Shown here: positions 43,357 to 52,124 of the stretch, one piece after another
Position numbering within the stretch: position 1 is the first letter of the stretch
Layout: each line of letters starts with the position of its first letter
Source of the DNA: Nakamurella flava
GTDB lineage: Bacteria; Actinomycetota; Actinomycetes; Mycobacteriales; Nakamurellaceae
Reading direction: 5' to 3'
Assembly: GCF_005298075.1 (NCBI RefSeq)
Contig: NZ_SZZH01000001.1
Coordinates: 1,922,001-1,986,000 of the forward strand
DNA: 64,000 bases
Position numbers and translations under genes: made by a program
The notes under the pieces: model-generated
Databases searched by the model: none
What the model was told of the DNA's origin: nothing
The model's input: the letters and a program-made list of their open reading frames with translations, nothing else

Positions 43357-43397
43357 TTGCAACACTTGCAATGATTACACCGTTACACACCTTGCAC
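43357..43397 (-). promoter_or_regulatory. TTGCAA repeat cluster upstream of the RGG/RHH gene
   Basis: TTGCAA occurs at 43357-43362 and 43366-43371 (9-bp period) and TTGCAC at 43392-43397 within an AT-rich island (AACACTTGCAATGATTACAC) that is unusual for this genome. It lies 57-97 bp upstream of the start on the minus strand, where a promoter and operators are expected. Confidence 0.45.
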
Positions 43398-43428
43398 AAG
43401 GGGCTCCGGGTGACCGACGCCGGAAACG

Positions 43429-43466
43429 CCACCACCCCGCGCCGAGGAGCAGGCGCGGGGTGGTGG
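43429..43466 (-). terminator. Hairpin terminator after the mca operon
   Basis: CCACCACCCCGCGCC (43429-43443) and GGCGCGGGGTGGTGG (43452-43466) are perfect 15-bp complements around an 8-nt loop, just past the stop of the 112-aa membrane protein on the minus strand. A short GTTTCC follows on the transcript side. Confidence 0.75.
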
Positions 43467-43500
43467 ATGTGCGGGCGGTGCGGTCCGGGCGGACCGGTGG

Positions 43501-43839
43501 TCACCGGGTCGTCGGCGGGTCCTCCGGTCCGGCCGGGCCCGTCAGGGTGGCGGACGTCGCGGTCGGGGAATCCGGTCCGTCGGTCCCCCGCGCAGTGCCC
43601 GGCTCGGACCCGGCGGTCGCGGACTCGGGAGTGTCGAACGACGCCGGCACCCGCCGGAGGTTCTTGTTCATCGACTTGATGAGGAAGAACAACGCCACGC
43701 CGAGCAGCAGGATGATGAGCAGCCCGATCGGCGCCGCCTTGCCCCAGTCCGGGCCTCGTCCCGAACTCGGGTCGTAGTCCCCGGGCTGGGTGGCCAGCCA
43801 GGTGACGGCCCGCTGGGCGGTCCCGGTCAGCGCGGTCAT
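43501..43839 (-). CDS. Small single-pass membrane protein linked to mca
   Basis: The 112-aa protein has one transmembrane helix (APIGLLIILLLGVALFFLI), a basic stop-transfer (KSMNKNLRRVPASFD) and a disordered acidic/Thr-rich tail. It is joined to mca by ATGA (43836-43839); a small membrane protein downstream of mca is common in actinobacteria. The SMNKNLRRVPxSFD block is the conserved part. Function unknown. Confidence 0.75.
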   Translation of the reverse strand: MTALTGTAQRAVTWLATQPGDYDPSSGRGPDWGKAAPIGLLIILLLGVALFFLIKSMNKNLRRVPASFDTPESATAGSEPGTARGTDGPDSPTATSATLTGPAGPEDPPTTR

Positions 43840-44855
43840 CGGGCTTCCTCCGCCGCGGACGGGTCCGGGGTGACCCCGGCGAACAGGTCGTCCTCGGGCA
43901 GCGTCGCGTCGACGAGCGACCGGGCCAGTTCGTAGTCGTCGGTCCCCCACACCTGCGCCTCGATGTCCCGCGGGACGGCGAACCACCGCGAATCGGGGTC
44001 GATCTGGGTGGCGTGGGCCAGCAGGGCGGCGTCACGGGCGTGGAAGAAGTCGGCGACCGGCACCCGGGTGGTGACCCGCAGGCCCGGGTCGGGTCGCTGG
44101 TGCTCGGTGAAGTGCTTGATCCACTCGTCGTACGGGCCCTCACCGGTGCGCGACCGGACGGCCTCGTTGACGGCCATGATCCGCTCCCGGGAGAACCCCG
44201 CGTTGTAGTAGAGCTTCAGGGGCTGCCAGACCGACCCCGCGTCCGGGAACGCGTCCGGGTCACCGGCCGCCTCGAACGCCCCGACCGCGACCACGTGGCA
44301 ACGGATGTGGTCGGGGTGCGGGTACCCGCCGTTCTCGTCGTACGTGGTCATGACGTGCGGTCGGTACCGGCGCACCAGCCGGACGAGCGCCTCGATCTCG
44401 GGCTGCGGGTCGAGGTCGGCGAACGAGCCGGGCGGCAGCTGCCAGCTGTCCGGATCGCCCTCGTGGTAGCCGGAGTCCTCGAACCCGAGCCATTCGTGCG
44501 CGATGCCGAGGATCTCGGCGGCATTGGCCATCTCGACGAGTCGCAGGGCCGGCAGATCCAGGTTCGGGTCGTCCTTGAGCGCCTCGGCCAATTTGGGGTT
44601 GAGCACGTCACCGCGCTCGCCCCCGGTGCAGGACACCACCACCGCGCCGATGCCGGCGGCGGTGTACTTGGCCAGCGTGGCCGCACCCTTGCTCGATTCG
44701 TCGTCGGGGTGGGCGTGGACGGCCATCAGGCGCAGCGCTGCGCGCTCGGCGTGCCGGGCCCGGCGGGCCGCCGCCTCGGACTGCGGCGAGGCAGCGGCCT
44801 GCTCGGCGGTCGGAGCGTCGGTGGGGCTGACACTGAGAGTGGAATGCTCGCTCAC
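43836..44855 (-). CDS. mca: Mycothiol S-conjugate amidase
   Basis: The 339-aa zinc amidase cleaves mycothiol conjugates to release mercapturic acids. Metal ligands are in VHAHPDDESSKG and YPHPDHIRC; TGGERGDVLNP and TTYDENGGYPHPDH are conserved in the Mca/MshB family. The C-terminal layout (WIKHFTEHQRPDPGLRVTTRVPVADFFHARDAALLAHATQIDP, in parts) favours Mca over the deacetylase MshB. An N-terminal extension of about 40 residues precedes the domain. Supports a mycothiol-using actinobacterium. Confidence 0.92.
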   Translation of the reverse strand: MSEHSTLSVSPTDAPTAEQAAASPQSEAAARRARHAERAALRLMAVHAHPDDESSKGAATLAKYTAAGIGAVVVSCTGGERGDVLNPKLAEALKDDPNLDLPALRLVEMANAAEILGIAHEWLGFEDSGYHEGDPDSWQLPPGSFADLDPQPEIEALVRLVRRYRPHVMTTYDENGGYPHPDHIRCHVVAVGAFEAAGDPDAFPDAGSVWQPLKLYYNAGFSRERIMAVNEAVRSRTGEGPYDEWIKHFTEHQRPDPGLRVTTRVPVADFFHARDAALLAHATQIDPDSRWFAVPRDIEAQVWGTDDYELARSLVDATLPEDDLFAGVTPDPSAAEEAR

Positions 44856-45047
44856 GGCGCGGTGGTTCCTTCCCGGGGTCCGGGTGACTGCTCATCGCGG
44901 AGCTGCTGGTCCGCGATGGACACGTACGGGGTCGTCCGCCATTGTCCACTTCGCTCCGTCCGGTTCCGAACTGCCCGGGCCACCGGGGGCACCGCGACCG
45001 GCGGCGGGCCACTCCACGGCCACCACCCCGGCATGGACACGTCGGGG

Positions 45048-45091
45048 CACCGGACAGGCACTGGACGGGCACTGGACGGGCACTGGACGGG
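45048..45091 (+). repeat. 11-bp tandem repeat, four copies
   Basis: Three identical units CACTGGACGGG (45059-45069, 45070-45080, 45081-45091) follow one variant CACCGGACAGG (45048-45058). The period is close to one DNA turn, which would put each copy on the same face of the helix. Located 50-95 bp upstream of the greA-side promoter. Confidence 0.85.
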
Positions 45092-45140
45092 CACCGAGAG
45101 CGACGGCGTGCGTCGTCAGCGCTCGTTCACCTGGGCAAAA

Positions 45141-45149
45141 TGGTAGGAT
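45141..45149 (+). promoter_or_regulatory. Extended -10 promoter upstream of greA
   Basis: TGGTAGGAT combines a TGN extension with a TAGGAT -10. Transcription would begin at about 45155-45157 (A-rich), only a few bases before a terminator hairpin. Confidence 0.6.
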
Positions 45150-45155
45150 TCGACA

Positions 45156-45192
45156 AATGAACGGTCCCGATGGGGGCCGTTCATCGTTTTTT
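45156..45192 (+). ncRNA. Candidate short RNA from the greA leader
   Basis: Predicted from a promoter (TGGTAGGAT) placed directly before a hairpin and T-run. The RNA would be almost only the terminator stem. E. coli greA also has a leader terminator that gives short RNAs (GraL), but no sequence relation is claimed. Not supported beyond these two signals. Confidence 0.4.
45158..45192 (+). terminator. Intrinsic terminator at the 5' end of the greA transcript
   Basis: TGAACGGTCCC and GGGGCCGTTCA form an 11-bp stem (one G-U) with loop GATG, followed by TCG and six T residues (45187-45192). It is the clearest rho-independent terminator in the window, yet there is no plus-strand gene before it. With the promoter at 45141-45149 it would give an RNA of about 38 nt. 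Confidence 0.8.
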
Positions 45193-45418
45193 GTCATCAG
45201 TGCCGCCCGTCCGCCGGGGATTTCCCGCGCCCGGGCACCCCTATGCCCCGCTTCCCGGTCCACCGGGGAGCCGCCCGAATCGTGGCCGGACCACGTCGGA
45301 CCGGGCCTCGGAGCCGGCGCGGTCACCGCGTCCGGCGTCCCCGGGCCCGCACGACCGGCACCCGGCCGCCATCGCGGGACCACCCCGGTCCCCGAGCGCA
45401 CCGCAGTGAGGAGTTGCC

Positions 45419-45907
45419 ATGACCGGAACCGTGACCTGGCTGACCCAGGAGGCGCACGACCGACTCCAGGGCGAGCTCGACCAGCTGGTCGCCCACCGTC
45501 CCGTCATCGCCGCGGAGATCAACGCCCGGCGCGAGGAGGGCGACCTCAAGGAGAACGGTGGCTATCACGCCGCCCGGGACGAGCAGGCCAAGCAGGAATC
45601 GCGCATCCGGCAGATCCAGGAACTGCTGCGTAACGCGCAGGTGGGCGTCGCCCCCGCCGACGACGGTGTCGTCGAGCAGGGCATGGTCGTCACCGTCGCC
45701 TACGACGGGGACGACGACGACCAGGAGACCTTCCTGCTCGGTTCCCGCGAGGAGGGCGCGCACGGCAACCTGCCCGTCTACTCCCCGCAGTCGCCGCTGG
45801 GCCAGGCCATCATCGGCTCCTCCCGTGGGGAATCCCGCGAGTACGCGCTGCCCAACGGCAAGATCCAGAAGGTCGCCGTCCTGGAGGCCAAGCCCTTCAC
45901 CGGCTGA
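45419..45907 (+). CDS. greA: Transcription elongation factor GreA
   Basis: The 162-aa protein has the GreA N-terminal coiled coil ([41 protein letters not shown] with the acidic tip loop) and the C-terminal FKBP-like domain ([27 protein letters not shown], in parts). It stimulates transcript cleavage by backtracked RNA polymerase. GAGGAG lies 7 bp before ATG 45419. Expression may be set by the terminator in its leader. Confidence 0.95.
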   Translation: MTGTVTWLTQEAHDRLQGELDQLVAHRPVIAAEINARREEGDLKENGGYHAARDEQAKQESRIRQIQELLRNAQVGVAPADDGVVEQGMVVTVAYDGDDDDQETFLLGSREEGAHGNLPVYSPQSPLGQAIIGSSRGESREYALPNGKIQKVAVLEAKPFTG

Positions 45908-45926
45908 GGTCAGCTGCCGCACCCGC

Positions 45927-45967
45927 CACCCCCGTCGCTCCGCGGAGCGACGGGGGTGCTGCGTTTT
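45927..45967 (+). terminator. Intrinsic terminator after greA
   Basis: CACCCCCGTCGCTCC and GGAGCGACGGGGGTG are perfect 15-bp complements with a tight loop, followed by CTGCGTTTT. Confidence 0.85.
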
Positions 45968-45981
45968 CCGGGCCGGGCCCC

Positions 45982-45987
45982 CAGGAT
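45982..45987 (+). promoter_or_regulatory. Putative -10 of the MDR gene (leaderless)
   Basis: CAGGAT lies 6 bp before ATG 45994 without a ribosome-binding site. It deviates from TANNNT at the first base, so this is weaker than the other leaderless boxes. Confidence 0.35.
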
Positions 45988-45993
45988 GGCGGC

Positions 45994-46986
45994 ATGCATG
46001 CCGCGTTCGTGGACGAGCTGGGTCCGACCGATCTCATCCGCTACGGCGAGCTGCCCGACCCGGTGGCGGGTCCCGGGGAAGCGCTGGTGCAGGTGCTGGC
46101 CGTCGCCGTCGACGGGGTGGATCTGCTGCTGCGGTCGGGCCGGTGGGTCAACCCGGTGCGGTTTCCGCTGGTGCTGGGCCGTGACCTGGTCGGACGGGTG
46201 GTCTCGCTCGGGCCCGACACGTCGTCGGAGCTGCGGCCCGGTGACCTGGTCTGGACGAACACGGCCGGGTTCGGGGGACGGCCCGGTGCGACGGCCGAAC
46301 TGACCTGCGTCGCGCTGGACCGCCTGTACCGACTGCCGGCCGGGGCCGACCCGGTGACGTTCGTGGCGACGGTGCACCCGGCGGCGACCGCGCAGGCCGG
46401 ACTGCTGGGCCGGGCGCGGCTGGCGGCCGGGGAGACCGTCGCGGTGGTCGGCGCCAACGGCGCGGTGGGCGCGGCGATGGTGCAGGCGGCCGGGACTGTC
46501 GGAGCGCACGCGATCGGGGTGGTGCGGGCCGCGGCCGCGGCCGGTTCGGTCGAGAGCTGCGGCGGTGTCGCGGTGGTGGCCGACGCCCAGGGCGCGGTAG
46601 CGGCGGCCGTCGCGGCGGCGCCGGACGGCGTCGACGTGCTGGTCGACACCACCGGGCGGGTCGACCTGGGCGCCGTGGCCGGGCTGCTCAACCCCCGGGG
46701 CCGGATCCTGGTGATCGCCACCCGGACCACGGTGGAGCTGGATCTGTGGCGCTTCTACACCCGCGAATTGCAGCTCGTCGGCTTCGTACTGTCCGAGCTG
46801 ACCGTGCCCGAGCTGGCCGCGGCGGCGGACTGGATCGGTGAGCAGTGGCCGACGGGCCGGATCGGCGCCCCGGTCGGCGTGGTGTGGCCGTTCGCCCGCG
46901 CCCGTGAGGCCCACGAGGTGGTGCAGAACGGCGGGCTCCCCCATCGCCCGGACGGCGCCGCGACCCGCATCGTGCTGGTGCCCTGA
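45994..46986 (+). CDS. MDR-family NADPH:quinone oxidoreductase-like protein
   Basis: The 330-aa medium-chain dehydrogenase has the GroES-like N-terminal fold and the cofactor motif AVVGANGAVGAAMVQAAG (NADPH-binding AxxGxxG type), LVDTTGRVDLGAV and a quinone-reductase C-terminus. Catalytic-zinc ligands are not evident, which favours the zinc-free quinone oxidoreductase group. Substrate unknown. It lies alone between two strong hairpins. Confidence 0.85.
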   Translation: MHAAFVDELGPTDLIRYGELPDPVAGPGEALVQVLAVAVDGVDLLLRSGRWVNPVRFPLVLGRDLVGRVVSLGPDTSSELRPGDLVWTNTAGFGGRPGATAELTCVALDRLYRLPAGADPVTFVATVHPAATAQAGLLGRARLAAGETVAVVGANGAVGAAMVQAAGTVGAHAIGVVRAAAAAGSVESCGGVAVVADAQGAVAAAVAAAPDGVDVLVDTTGRVDLGAVAGLLNPRGRILVIATRTTVELDLWRFYTRELQLVGFVLSELTVPELAAAADWIGEQWPTGRIGAPVGVVWPFARAREAHEVVQNGGLPHRPDGAATRIVLVP

Positions 46987-46987
46987 C

Positions 46988-47016
46988 CGGCCGCCACCCC
47001 CGCGGGGTGGCGGCCG
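46988..47016. terminator. Bidirectional hairpin between the MDR gene and metB
   Basis: CGGCCGCCACCCC and GGGGTGGCGGCCG are perfect 13-bp complements around CGC, between convergent genes. No T-run. Confidence 0.75.
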
Positions 47017-47036
47017 TCTGCGCCGAGTCGGGTCGG

Positions 47037-48227
47037 TCAGTCCAGGGCCTGGCGCAGGTCGTCCAGCAGGTCGTCCACGTCCTCGATGCCCACGGAGAGC
47101 CGGACCAAGTCGTCGGGGACCTCGTGGGCGGACCCGGCGACGCTGGCGTGCGTCATGAGGCCCGGGTGTTCGATGAGCGACTCGACGCCGCCGAGCGACT
47201 CGCCGAGGGTGAAGACGGCGGTCCGCTGGCAGACCTTGAGCGCGGCGTCCCGCCCGTCCCGGACGGTGAAGGAGACCATCCCGCCGAACCGCAGCATCTG
47301 CCCGGCCGCAACCTGGTGGTGCGGGTGCGTCTGCAGCCCGGGGTAGTGGACGGTGCCGACCCGCGGGTGCTCGGCCAGCATCTCGGCGACCGCCTCGGCG
47401 TTGTCGCAGTGCCGGTCCATCCGGACGGCCAGCGTCTTGACCCCGCGCAGCGTGATCCAGGCGTCGAACGGGCCGGCCACCCCGCCGATCGATTTGGTGT
47501 GGAACGCGAGCTCCTCGGCCAGATCGGCGTCGTCGACGATCAGCGCACCACCGACGACGTCGGAGTGCCCGCCGACGTACTTGGTGGTCGAGTGCAGGAC
47601 CACGTCGGCGCCGAGGGCCAGCGGCTGCTGCAGGTACGGGGAGGCGAAGGTGTTGTCGACGACGAGCCGGGCTCCGGCCCCGTGGGCGATGTCGGCCAGG
47701 GCGGCGATGTCGGCCACGTTCAGCAGCGGGTTGGTCGGCGTCTCGCACCACACGATGCGGGTGTTGGGCTGCAGCGCGGCCCGGACGGCGTCGAGGTCGG
47801 CCAGCGCGACGGCGGTGTAGGTGATGCCCCAGTTGGCCAGCACCCGGCTGATCAACCGGAAGGTGCCGCCGTAGGCGTCGGCCGGCAGGACGAGGTGGTC
47901 GCCGGGTCGCAGCACGGCCCGCAGCAACGTGTCGGTGGCGGCCATCCCCGAGGCGTAGGCGAAGCCGGCCCGGCCGCCCTCCAGGCTGGCCAGCGCCTGC
48001 TCCAGAGCGGTCCGGGTGGGGTTGCCGGCCCGGCTGTAGTCGTAGCCCGCGCGCGGTTCGCCGACGACGTCCTGGGCGAACGTCGAGGTCTGGAAGATGG
48101 GGACGACCACGGCACCGGTGACCGGCTCGGGGGCCTGTCCGGCGTGGATGGCACGGGTGGAGAACCCACCGACCGCCGCGCCGGTGTTCGGCGCGGCGGC
48201 GGGCAGGGCGGCGGGCACGTCAGTCAT
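47037..48227 (-). CDS. metB: Cystathionine gamma-synthase (or gamma-lyase)
   Basis: The 396-aa PLP enzyme of the Cys/Met metabolism family has the PLP lysine in LHSTTKYVGGHSDVVGG and the SRxGNPTR, YGGTFRL, ETPTNPLL and LGESLGGVESLIEHP motifs. As synthase it makes cystathionine from an activated homoserine and cysteine; some actinobacterial members also act as lyases. ATG 48227 is preceded by TAGGGT and 7 nt (leaderless). It lies close to a cystathionine beta-synthase, so the region can run transsulfuration in both directions. Confidence 0.88.
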   Translation of the reverse strand: MTDVPAALPAAAPNTGAAVGGFSTRAIHAGQAPEPVTGAVVVPIFQTSTFAQDVVGEPRAGYDYSRAGNPTRTALEQALASLEGGRAGFAYASGMAATDTLLRAVLRPGDHLVLPADAYGGTFRLISRVLANWGITYTAVALADLDAVRAALQPNTRIVWCETPTNPLLNVADIAALADIAHGAGARLVVDNTFASPYLQQPLALGADVVLHSTTKYVGGHSDVVGGALIVDDADLAEELAFHTKSIGGVAGPFDAWITLRGVKTLAVRMDRHCDNAEAVAEMLAEHPRVGTVHYPGLQTHPHHQVAAGQMLRFGGMVSFTVRDGRDAALKVCQRTAVFTLGESLGGVESLIEHPGLMTHASVAGSAHEVPDDLVRLSVGIEDVDDLLDDLRQALD

Positions 48228-48234
48228 GTCCGCC

Positions 48235-48240
48235 ACCCTA
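48235..48240 (-). promoter_or_regulatory. -10 box of metB (leaderless)
   Basis: TAGGGT followed by GGCGGAC and ATG 48227 on the minus strand. Confidence 0.6.
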
Positions 48241-48260
48241 GAACGGCCGGGGGTGGGGGT

Positions 48261-49112
48261 TCAGAGCACCGGCCGGCCGCCGGTGACGGCGAGTCGGGCG
48301 CCGGAGATGTACGACCCGTCGTCGGAGGCCAGCAGCACGTAGGCGGGGGCGAGTTCGGCCGGCTGCCCGGCCCGGCCGAGCGGGGTGTCGGCGCCGAAAT
48401 TCGCCACCTTCTCCTCCGGCATGGTGGACGGGATGAGTGGGGTCCACACGGGCCCGGGGGCGACGCTGTTGACCCGGATCCCGCGCTCGCCGAGCAGCTG
48501 CGCGAGGCTCGCACAGAAGTTGGCGACGGCCGCCTTCGTCAGCGCGTAGGGCGCCAGCGTCGGGGAGGGCATGTCGGAGTTCACCGACGAGCTGCCGATG
48601 ATCGCCCCACCGGACGGCATGTGCGGCAGCACCGCCTTGACGAGGTAGAACATCGCCGAGACGTTCGTGTTCAGCGTGAACGCCCACTCGTCGTCGGAGA
48701 TCTCCTCCAGCGTCTCGTGGGACATCTGGTAGGCGGCGTTGCTGACGAGGACGTCCACCCGGTCGAACTCGGCGACGGTGCGCTCGACGATGTCCCGGCA
48801 GTGGGCCGCGACCGAGATGTCGCCGGGGAACAGCAGCACCCGCCGGCCGGCCGCGCGGACCTGTTCGGCGACGGCCTCGGCGTCGTCGTGCTCGTCGAGG
48901 TAGGAGATGGCGACGTCCGCGCCCTCGCGGGCGTAGGCGATCGCCACGGCCCGACCGATGCCACTGTCACCGCCGGTGATGAGCGCGACCTTGCCGGCCA
49001 GCCGCCCGGTGCCGACGTAGGAGTCCTCCCCGCAGTCGGGCACGGGGGTCATGGCCGACTGCCGGCCGGGCGGGGTCTGCTGCTGGGGTGGTTGCGGGGT
49101 GTCGGTGCTCAT
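48261..49112 (-). CDS. SDR-family oxidoreductase (YghA/YhdF-like)
   Basis: The 283-aa short-chain dehydrogenase has VALITGGDSGIGRAVAIAYA (TGxxxGIG), SNAAYQ, the active-site SSSVNS and YALTKAAVANF (YxxxK). The Pro/Gln-rich N-terminal extension before residue 40 and the 'SYLDEHDDAEAVAEQVRAAGRR' segment are typical of the YghA/YhdF group. Substrate unknown. It sits between metB and the cystathionine beta-synthase gene on the same strand. Confidence 0.9.
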   Translation of the reverse strand: MSTDTPQPPQQQTPPGRQSAMTPVPDCGEDSYVGTGRLAGKVALITGGDSGIGRAVAIAYAREGADVAISYLDEHDDAEAVAEQVRAAGRRVLLFPGDISVAAHCRDIVERTVAEFDRVDVLVSNAAYQMSHETLEEISDDEWAFTLNTNVSAMFYLVKAVLPHMPSGGAIIGSSSVNSDMPSPTLAPYALTKAAVANFCASLAQLLGERGIRVNSVAPGPVWTPLIPSTMPEEKVANFGADTPLGRAGQPAELAPAYVLLASDDGSYISGARLAVTGGRPVL

Positions 49113-49162
49113 GCCCGGACAGTTCCGCGACTGCCCCGGGCCAAACACCGCCGCCCGGTGCG

Positions 49163-50536
<1,374 letters not shown>

Positions 50537-50788
50537 GACGGAACTCCTGACGCGGTGGGGCCGGTGACAACCTCTGTCTATACCAGCGCGGGCGGTGGGT
50601 GCGGCCGATCGGCTGCGCCGACCCGGCCACCGGATCGTGCGACACCGGTCACCCGACCCGGGAATTCCTGTTGGCGGGGTGGAGTTGGCCGGAACATCAT
50701 GACGTTCGGACCCGCTCGAACCGGCCGATCGTCACAGCTGTTCGGCTGCGGTGGGATCCCGGGGAACCGACGGGGCACGGAGGTGCAC

Positions 50789-51751
50789 ATGGGGACCGCT
50801 GATCGTTCCGGTCTAAGGGCCGGGTTGGGGGCGCTGGCCGGGTTCGGCGTCCTGGTGGGGGGCTCCGCACTCGCGCTGACCGCGCAGGCCCGGTCGGCCA
50901 CCCGGGTCATCGATACGGCGGCCCTGCAGGCGGCGCTGGCCGACGGTTCGCTGGTGCCGCCGGCGGTGCCCGGCGCCGACCGCGCGCAGCAGCGCACGGC
51001 CGACCATCTGATCCACGTCCGGCTGCCGCAGGGCGACGGCGTGTGGCGGCCCGACGGCCTCCGCGAGGACGACCCGACCCCGGACGGGGTCGACGCCCTG
51101 CGCCCCCTGTCACTGGTGGTGCTGGGCGATTCCACGTCGGTGGGCTACGGGACGACCTCCGTCGCGGAACTGCCCGGGGTCGTCCTCGCCCGGGCGGTCG
51201 CCGCGCACGTGCGGCGACCGGTCCGACTGTCCAGCCTGGGCCTCACCGGCGCCACGACCGCCGACCTCACCCGCCAACTGGGCGCGGCGACCGCCGTGGC
51301 GCCGGACGCGGTGGTCATCCTCATCGGCGCCAACGACATCCGCGAACGGATCCCACCGTGGCGGTCGGCCGCCCAACTGGGCGCGACGGTGGCCGCGCTG
51401 GTGGCCCAGGGGGTTCCGGTCGTGGTGGGCACCTGCCCGGACTTCGGGGTCATCGAGGCCATCCCGCAGCCGCTGCGCCGGATGCTGAGCACCTGGTCGC
51501 ACCAGTTGGCCGCGGCGCAGGAGCGGTCGGTCACCGCGGCCGGGGGCCGGGCCGTGCCGCTGGGGCGGTTGGTCAGTCCGCAGTTCGCGGGGCGCCCGGA
51601 GTTGTTCGCCGCGGACCATTTCCATCCGTCCGGTCCGGGCTACCGGCGGGCGATGGACGTGATGGTGCCGGCGCTGCTGGACCACTGGCGGCCCCGGTCG
51701 TCGTCGGATGTCGATGGCGGGGCGGGACCCTCCACGCCCCAGGTGGCCTGA
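50789..51751 (+). CDS. SGNH/GDSL hydrolase, secreted or membrane-anchored
   Basis: The 320-aa protein has an N-terminal hydrophobic segment (GLGALAGFGVLVGGSALAL) and an SGNH domain: LVVLGDSTSVGYGT (catalytic Ser), a Gly block, LIGANDIRERI (Asn) and ADHFHPSGPGYRRA (Asp/His). Likely an esterase or lipase outside the membrane. GGAGG is 5 bp before ATG 50789. Substrate unknown. Confidence 0.88.
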   Translation: MGTADRSGLRAGLGALAGFGVLVGGSALALTAQARSATRVIDTAALQAALADGSLVPPAVPGADRAQQRTADHLIHVRLPQGDGVWRPDGLREDDPTPDGVDALRPLSLVVLGDSTSVGYGTTSVAELPGVVLARAVAAHVRRPVRLSSLGLTGATTADLTRQLGAATAVAPDAVVILIGANDIRERIPPWRSAAQLGATVAALVAQGVPVVVGTCPDFGVIEAIPQPLRRMLSTWSHQLAAAQERSVTAAGGRAVPLGRLVSPQFAGRPELFAADHFHPSGPGYRRAMDVMVPALLDHWRPRSSSDVDGGAGPSTPQVA

Positions 51752-51760
51752 GGGCCGGAG

Positions 51761-52063
51761 TCAGCCCAGACCGAGGTCGTGGCTCAAGTCGGTCCGCACC
51801 CGCCCGATCTCGGCCGGGGGGGCTCCGGCCCGGACCGCGTCGGCGAGCAGCACGGCCAGCTGGTCGGCCAGCGCGGTGACGGCCAGCTCGGGCACGGGCG
51901 GGGCAGGGCGGCCTCGGGCCTGGCCGGCGAGGTCGGCGAGCTCTCGGAGCGCCGCGCGGGTGCGGGCGACGCGCTCGCCGTGCCCCCAGGACGCCGCAGG
52001 CCAGGCCCGCAGCCGACGAAGGAGGTCGTCGGCCGGCAGGCCTGGCCCGGTGGCGGAGGTCAT
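51761..52063 (-). CDS. Hypothetical small protein
   Basis: The 100-aa helical protein (MTSATGPGLPADDLLRRLRAWPAASWGHGERVARTR...) is not recognised. It is Ala/Arg/Leu-rich with no membrane segment. It ends 9 bp from the convergent GDSL gene and is separated from the upstream Bax-inhibitor gene by a hairpin. Codon use looks like that of a real gene, but a non-coding frame cannot be ruled out. Confidence 0.5.
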   Translation of the reverse strand: MTSATGPGLPADDLLRRLRAWPAASWGHGERVARTRAALRELADLAGQARGRPAPPVPELAVTALADQLAVLLADAVRAGAPPAEIGRVRTDLSHDLGLG

Positions 52064-52076
52064 GAGCAGATCATCG

Positions 52077-52115
52077 CCGACACCGGCGTCAGTCCGAGGA
52101 CAGTGCCGGTGTCGG
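52077..52115 (-). terminator. Hairpin after the Bax-inhibitor family gene
   Basis: CCGACACCGGC and GCCGGTGTCGG are perfect 11-bp complements around a 17-nt loop, starting about 10 bp past the gene's stop on the minus strand. Confidence 0.65.
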
Positions 52116-52124
52116 GACGATCGG

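Larger units (their letters stand above)
44856..45418. other. 563-bp divergent intergenic region between mca and greA
   Basis: No convincing protein gene. It contains an 11-bp tandem repeat (45048-45091), an extended -10 promoter on the plus strand (45141-45149), a strong intrinsic terminator right after it (45158-45192), and then about 225 bp to the greA start with a GAGGAG ribosome-binding site. Confidence 0.6.

Noticed and set aside
44892-45401. 169-codon minus-strand frame in the mca-greA gap
   Set aside because: It runs through the tandem repeat and across the promoter and terminator at 45141-45192, and has no recognisable motif.
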